The notes under the pieces: model-generated | Seen by the model: only the letters and a program-made list of their open reading frames with translations | What the model was told of the DNA's origin: nothing | The model's database searches: none | Program-made: the position numbers and the translations under genes | In this document: piece after piece, positions 13,689 to 18,097 of the stretch | Layout: each line of letters opens with the position of its first letter | How positions within the stretch are numbered: position 1 is the first letter of the stretch | NCBI GenBank assembly: GCA_044370695.1 | Contig: JBILVB010000077.1 | Location: 1 to 18,097 of the forward strand | Source: JBEIFW01 sp044370695 | GTDB lineage: Bacteria; Actinomycetota; Acidimicrobiia; Acidimicrobiales; Ilumatobacteraceae | Reading direction: 5' to 3' | Length of the DNA stretch: 18,097 bases

Positions 13689-15661
13689 ACACCGCCGAGC
13701 GCTACCTCCACGGGCGCCTCGATTGCCTGCGCGCCCGGGTGGCAGCAGCCGTCGAACGGCGCCGGGCCGGCGACCCGGACCCCGACGACCGGTTCCGCGG
13801 CCTCTACGTGAGCGACGAAAAGGCCGGTCGGCTCCTCGACGACCGGCCGCCGCTCGCCGAGATCCCGGTACTCGACGTCGACCTCGAGCGCTGGGCCGAC
13901 GAACGCGAAGACGACGGCGCCGTGGTGCACCTGCGCGACACGGCCCGGGCGTTCGGACTCGACCCGATCGAGGTCGAGATGCTGCTCATCGCGGCGGGAC
14001 CCGACCTCGACCCGCGCCTCGAGCGGGCCTACGGCTACCTGCACGACGACGTCACCCGGCGCCGGGCCACCGTCGGCCTGGCGATCGAGCTCACCGGCGG
14101 TCGGCCCGACGACCCGACCGCCCGGGCCCGACTCGGCCCGGTCGGCCCGCTGGTGCGGTTCGGGCTCGTCGTGGTCGAGGAGACCGACCGCCCGGTGCTG
14201 TCGCGGTCGCTGCGCGTCCCGGACTGCGTGCTCGATCACCTGCTCGCCGGCCAGGGTGCCGACCCGGTGGTCGAGGCCCTGCGGGAACGCCCCGTGGCCG
14301 CACCCGACATCGACGGCGAACCCCTGGCCCGGGCGCTGCGCTTCGGATGCTCGCTCGTGTACGTGCGCGACCGGCTCGGGGCGGCCTCGCTGTCGTTCGC
14401 GGTGCGCGGCGTCCACGCGGCCGGCCGCGAGGCGCTCGTCGTGGATCTCGAGCGGATCGCACCCGGCGCCGACGTCGCTGCGGTCACCCATGCGTTGGTG
14501 CGGGCGGCACGCCTCGACGGGGCGGTGCTGGTGGCCGGGCCGATCGAGGCGCTGTCCGAGCGCGACGCCGCGGCGGCCCGGCAGCTCGCCGACGCCGACG
14601 TCGACACCGTGCTGATCGGACACCGGGCCTGGGATCCGGTGTGGTCGCGGCGCCCGCCACTGCAGCTCGACCCGCCGGACATCACGGGCGACTTCGCCGC
14701 CGGCCTGCCGTTCCGCCTGACTCCCGAACAGGCGGCACGGGCCCGGGCCGCTGCCGAACTGCACGCGACCGCTTTCGGCGAGCCGGTCACCCTCGAGCAC
14801 CTCGCCGCCGGGGCCCGGGCCCAGAACGCGAGCGGCCTCGAACGGCTGGCGCTGCGCATCTCCCCGGTCGCCGGCTTCGACGACCTGGTCCTTCCCGACG
14901 CGGTCACCCAGCAACTCGTCGACATCGTGGCCCGGGTCCGCCACCGCACCCGGGTGCTCGGCGACTGGGGGATGCGGCGCTCGGCCGGCAAGGGCCGCGG
15001 GGTGACGGCGCTGTTCGCCGGCGACTCGGGCACCGGCAAGACGTTGTCGGCCGAGGTGGTCGCCGGGGCGCTCGGCCTCGATCTCTACGTGATCGACCTC
15101 GCCACGGTCATCGACAAGTACATCGGCGAGACCGAGAAGAACCTCGACCGGATCTTCCGGGAGGCCGACCGGGTGAACGGCGTGCTGCTCTTCGACGAGG
15201 CCGACGCCATCTTCGGCAAGCGCTCCGAGGTGCACGACGCCCGGGACCGCTACGCCAACGTCGAGGTTGCGTACCTGTTGCAGCGCATGGAGCGCTTCGA
15301 CGGCATCGCCATCCTGACCACGAACCTGCGGGCCAACCTCGACGACGCGTTCCTGCGCCGCCTCGACGCGCTGGTCGATTTCCCGACGCCGGACGAGCCG
15401 AGTCGTCGCCTGCTGTGGGAGCGCCACCTCCCGCGCAGCCTGCCCACCGGCTCCGACGTCGACCTCGGATTCCTCGCCCGGGCCTTCGACCTGCCGGGCG
15501 GCAACATCCGCAACATCGCCGTGTCCGCCGCGTTCCTGGCAGCGGCGGCCGATCGCGACGTCGGCATGGCCGATCTGATCAAGGCCACCGTGCGCGAGTA
15601 CCGCAAGCTCGGTCGCCTGTGCCTGGAATCGGAGTTCGGGCCGTACTTCTCGATGGTGTGA
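13685..15661 (+). CDS. AAA+ ATPase of the Afp15/Pvc15 injection-system family
   Basis: Cytosolic AAA+ protein of 658 aa, required for assembly or cargo loading in eCIS particles (family knowledge). The first ~420 residues form the poorly conserved N-terminal region typical of this family. The AAA module follows: Walker A GDSGTGKT (446-453), pore segment YIGETEKNLDRIF, Walker B VLLFDEAD with D504-E505, sensor-1 N547 in ILTTNL, and the arginine-finger stretch FLRRLDALVDFP. A lid domain with LPGGNIRNIAVSAAFLA closes the module. The C-terminus EFGPYFSMV is conserved in this family as a short tail. ATG 13685 overlaps the upstream stop as ATGA. It converges on the large candidate cargo gene, the stops being 6 bp apart. 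Confidence 0.93.
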   Translation: MNTAERYLHGRLDCLRARVAAAVERRRAGDPDPDDRFRGLYVSDEKAGRLLDDRPPLAEIPVLDVDLERWADEREDDGAVVHLRDTARAFGLDPIEVEMLLIAAGPDLDPRLERAYGYLHDDVTRRRATVGLAIELTGGRPDDPTARARLGPVGPLVRFGLVVVEETDRPVLSRSLRVPDCVLDHLLAGQGADPVVEALRERPVAAPDIDGEPLARALRFGCSLVYVRDRLGAASLSFAVRGVHAAGREALVVDLERIAPGADVAAVTHALVRAARLDGAVLVAGPIEALSERDAAAARQLADADVDTVLIGHRAWDPVWSRRPPLQLDPPDITGDFAAGLPFRLTPEQAARARAAAELHATAFGEPVTLEHLAAGARAQNASGLERLALRISPVAGFDDLVLPDAVTQQLVDIVARVRHRTRVLGDWGMRRSAGKGRGVTALFAGDSGTGKTLSAEVVAGALGLDLYVIDLATVIDKYIGETEKNLDRIFREADRVNGVLLFDEADAIFGKRSEVHDARDRYANVEVAYLLQRMERFDGIAILTTNLRANLDDAFLRRLDALVDFPTPDEPSRRLLWERHLPRSLPTGSDVDLGFLARAFDLPGGNIRNIAVSAAFLAAAADRDVGMADLIKATVREYRKLGRLCLESEFGPYFSMV

Positions 15662-15671
15662 GCGCGCTCAC
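15658..15671. repeat. 14-bp perfect palindrome holding both convergent stop codons
   Basis: GTGAGCG|CGCTCAC places the ATPase TGA (15659-15661) and the opposing gene's TGA (15670-15668) symmetrically around its centre. There is no loop, so it is not a standard terminator. Confidence 0.6.
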
Positions 15672-18097
15672 GGCGAAGCGACGGACATGTTCGGCTCCGG
15701 GGCCGGTTCCGACGACGTGGCCTCGGACGCGGCGCCGTCGACCGCAGCTCGGCCGACCCCCGAGAGCACCCGGATGATCGTGCTGCGGTAGGCGAGCCAG
15801 CGGGCGTGGTTGGCCATCTGCGCCGACATCGCCTCCACGGCTGTCGCGGAGTGGGCGAGGTTCGCCTCCTGGCGCAGCGCCGTGAGCAACGACGTCGACT
15901 GCTGGGTCACGCCGTGCAGCGCCGCTTCGGCATCGGCGCGCAACACCTCGTCGATCACGCCACGGTCGGCCCGGGACTTGATGCTTGCGAACCGGCTCGC
16001 CAGGTCGGCGAACACCGAATCGGCCGGGCCGTTGAACCCCACCTCCGACATGCGCTGGCCGTACTTGCCGATGCTGCGGAACGCATCGGCGAGCTCGCCG
16101 ACGTTCGTGGCCGCGTGCAGTTCGTGGACCGCATGGTTCAGCTTGGGGATCTGGTCGATCACCGCCGAGAGACGGTCCGCGGCCGACAGCGGCGGCCCGA
16201 TGGGTCCGATCCCCCCTGCCGGTTCGTACAGGTTGCGCTCGGTCACGAACCGCCGGGTGCCGCCGCTCGTGAAGTAGCCGCCCTGCTCGGCGACGTTGAT
16301 CATCGTCTGATGTTCGACGATCGACTGCGCCAGTTGGGCCTGGGCAGCGGTGTCACCCGAACGGCACGCCTCCACGAGGCGCTGCTGCAGCGAGTCCACC
16401 TCCCGGGACAGGGCGCTCGCCTGCGCCTCGGTCATCACCGTCACGCGCCGAACCGGGACTCCGGCGGCATCCATCTGGGCCCGGATCGCTGCCGTGGCCG
16501 CCTCGTCCCCGGCCTGTTCGGCCATCTGCAACTGCGCGTTGAGCACCATCACGTTCTGCGACGCTGCGACCCGCCGGGCGATGTCCTCCCGCAGCGCCTC
16601 GGGCACGACGTCGTTGAAGGCCCGCATGCGAGCGGCGTCGGTGAAGAAGTCGTTCTTCAGGAGCCGGTTGAGGTCGCCCGTGCCCACGCCGGCCCGCTCG
16701 GCGAGGAACCGCCGGGCGAGGTCGCGGTTCTCGGACGCGAACGTGCCGTACGTGGAGATGTCGAGGTCGTTCTTGAACGCGCCGCGCGAACCCGTGGCTT
16801 CGAGCAACGGTTGCCCTTCCGGGATCCCCTCGCGTTTCAACCCGGTCTCCGCCCAGGCGAGCAGGTCCTGGTAGAGGCCCTCCCGCCAGGCGACCAACGC
16901 CCTGCCTGCGTCGGCGTCGTTGCCGATCACCGAGGACAGCTTCGTCCAACCCCCGGACGCGTCGAGCAGCCCTCTGGGTCCGAGTGCGACCAGCCCGTCG
17001 CTCGCCGCCGCACGGGCGGCATCGCCCTCGAGTTCTCCCGTGGCGATCAGCGCAACGCGCTCGCGCACCGATCGCGACAACGCCGCCGTGGCCTCGCGCG
17101 ACCCGGCCTCGACGCCCTCGCGGGCGAGCAGCTCCTGGTAGGCGAGCACCTGGCGACCGGCAGGTGAGTCACGGCCCACCAAAAGCAACAGCTCCTCGGC
17201 GTTCTTGCCCGACACCCGCATCGCCTCGGGCACCCCCAGCTCGGCGATGCCGTGGGCCAGCACCTCGGGCGCATCGGCCCGGTAGACGCCCCGGCCGAGC
17301 TCGGCCAGCGCCTCCGCGCCCCGCAGGTTGGCGGCGGCCCGACCGATCCCGCGCTCGGTGAACAACGCCAGGCCTCGCGTCACGCTCTGGAAGCCGTCGA
17401 GGAAGGCGAACACGGTGTCGAGGACCGCGGCGATCAGCGCAGCATCGGCCTGACCCTGCGACACGAGCGCCGTCTCCGGAGAGGCGGAGGCCCGCGCCGC
17501 CACCGAGAGGTCCTCCCACTGCTCCCAGCTCCGCGCCGCCATACCCCCGCTCGTCGCCACGCCGCCGATGAGCGCTGCGGTCGCCAAGCCGCCGCTCGCC
17601 ACCTCGGCGACCACGAACAGCGCCCCGGCGAGCAGACCGCCGCCGATGGCGAGCAGGGTCTGCATCCCTTCGTGATCGCCGATCACGCCCTGGCCGATGG
17701 TCCGGTAGAAGCGGCCCTGCTCGGCGTAGAGCTGGCCGTGGATGGGCTGGAGGTCGCGCCAGTCCAAGTCGCCGGAGTCGATCTTCGGCTGCGTCTCGCG
17801 GATCTTGGTCTCGGTCTCCCGCAACGATGTCGCCATCTCGGCACGGGCCTGCGCCGGGCTGGCCTGGGCCAGGGCGTCGACCCGGTTGTCACGGATGGCC
17901 AGATGCACCTCGGGCGACATCGAGGCGTACCCGGTGATGACGGACTGGACGCTGTCCCACTTGGTCTTCACCTGCTCCCAGGGCGCGAACCCGGGCTCGG
18001 TCGACGCGCGGCCCGGTTGGGAGTTCGGGTCGAAGTGGGACACCGTCTCGTCGGGTCCGAACGAGGGCATGTCGCTGTAGTTGGGGATGATGTCGTA
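15668..18097 (-). CDS. Large eCIS-associated protein, candidate cargo/effector, 5' end missing
   Basis: At least 809 residues, no family firmly recognised. The frame stays open to the window edge, and the first in-frame ATG (18070) has no ribosome binding site, so the protein probably starts outside. Numbering from ATG 18070: a charged helical N-part (about 30-125) leads to two Gly/Ala-rich hydrophobic segments (about 137-160 and 161-178, LLAIGGGLLAGALFVVAEVA and LATAALIGGVATSGG), possibly membrane-active, and a third helix near 207-225. A long alpha-helical region follows. Residues 424-440 read LEATGSRGAFKNDLDIS, resembling the GS...DxD signature of nucleotidyltransferases. The remainder is helical, with a Gly/Pro break near 625-640. 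Placed convergent to Pvc16/Pvc15-like genes, it may be cargo or an accessory protein. A DUF4157 peptidase domain, frequent in such loci, could lie beyond the edge but is not visible. Confidence 0.8.
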   Translation of the reverse strand, partial: YDIIPNYSDMPSFGPDETVSHFDPNSQPGRASTEPGFAPWEQVKTKWDSVQSVITGYASMSPEVHLAIRDNRVDALAQASPAQARAEMATSLRETETKIRETQPKIDSGDLDWRDLQPIHGQLYAEQGRFYRTIGQGVIGDHEGMQTLLAIGGGLLAGALFVVAEVASGGLATAALIGGVATSGGMAARSWEQWEDLSVAARASASPETALVSQGQADAALIAAVLDTVFAFLDGFQSVTRGLALFTERGIGRAAANLRGAEALAELGRGVYRADAPEVLAHGIAELGVPEAMRVSGKNAEELLLLVGRDSPAGRQVLAYQELLAREGVEAGSREATAALSRSVRERVALIATGELEGDAARAAASDGLVALGPRGLLDASGGWTKLSSVIGNDADAGRALVAWREGLYQDLLAWAETGLKREGIPEGQPLLEATGSRGAFKNDLDISTYGTFASENRDLARRFLAERAGVGTGDLNRLLKNDFFTDAARMRAFNDVVPEALREDIARRVAASQNVMVLNAQLQMAEQAGDEAATAAIRAQMDAAGVPVRRVTVMTEAQASALSREVDSLQQRLVEACRSGDTAAQAQLAQSIVEHQTMINVAEQGGYFTSGGTRRFVTERNLYEPAGGIGPIGPPLSAADRLSAVIDQIPKLNHAVHELHAATNVGELADAFRSIGKYGQRMSEVGFNGPADSVFADLASRFASIKSRADRGVIDEVLRADAEAALHGVTQQSTSLLTALRQEANLAHSATAVEAMSAQMANHARWLAYRSTIIRVLSGVGRAAVDGAASEATSSEPAPEPNMSVASP

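Noticed and set aside
13376..15427. 683-codon minus-strand frame and 684-codon plus-strand frame over the AAA+ ATPase
   Set aside because: Both overlap a gene with complete Walker A/B motifs and give low-complexity Arg/Pro/Gly-rich translations typical of shadow frames.

Overview
The window looks like chromosomal DNA of a high-GC actinobacterium, most likely an Acidimicrobiia-type lineage. The grounds are G/C-ending codons throughout, many GTG starts, repeated -10-like boxes placed only 6-8 nt before start codons (leaderless transcription), and a pknB / trpG / crgA block whose relative gene orientations match the mycobacterial oriC-proximal locus (without the DUF881 gene found there in mycobacteria). 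No rRNA, tRNA, CRISPR array or insertion sequence was found, and no gap between genes exceeds about 120 bases.

Left third (1-6.4 kb), housekeeping and lipid metabolism: the 3' part of a PASTA-type Ser/Thr kinase (PknB); convergent trpG/pabA amidotransferase; crgA divisome protein with a leaderless promoter; a small zinc-ribbon membrane protein; then a divergent pair, an acetyl-CoA acetyltransferase-family thiolase and a long-chain acyl-CoA synthetase, with two candidate operators between them. The crgA 3' region holds three DnaA-box-like 9-mers at exactly 12-bp spacing.

Middle (6.4-11.7 kb), single genes: a membrane-anchored FAS1 + OmpA-like protein, a MarR regulator, a ferredoxin-reductase-like flavoprotein, an AlkB-like dioxygenase, and a SpoU/TrmH RNA methyltransferase followed by a VOC (glyoxalase-like) protein.

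Right third (11.7-18.1 kb), edge of a contractile injection system (eCIS, phage-tail-like particle): a PAAR-like DUF4280 protein (spike tip), an orphan LuxR-type regulator with a degenerate receiver, a DUF4255/Pvc16-like protein (tube/sheath cap), an Afp15/Pvc15-like AAA+ ATPase, and, convergent to these, a very large protein open to the window edge. The large protein has hydrophobic Gly-rich segments, long helical stretches and a nucleotidyltransferase-like GS-x6-DLDI signature, so it is a candidate eCIS cargo or accessory protein. No sheath, tube or baseplate genes are in the window; they would have to lie beyond the right edge or elsewhere. The most interesting points are this candidate cargo protein, the regulatory DNA around the LuxR gene (leader ORF, alternating hairpins) and the Pvc16 promoter (palindrome), and the GTGA-coupled chain linking the spike-tip gene to RNA methyltransferase and VOC genes.
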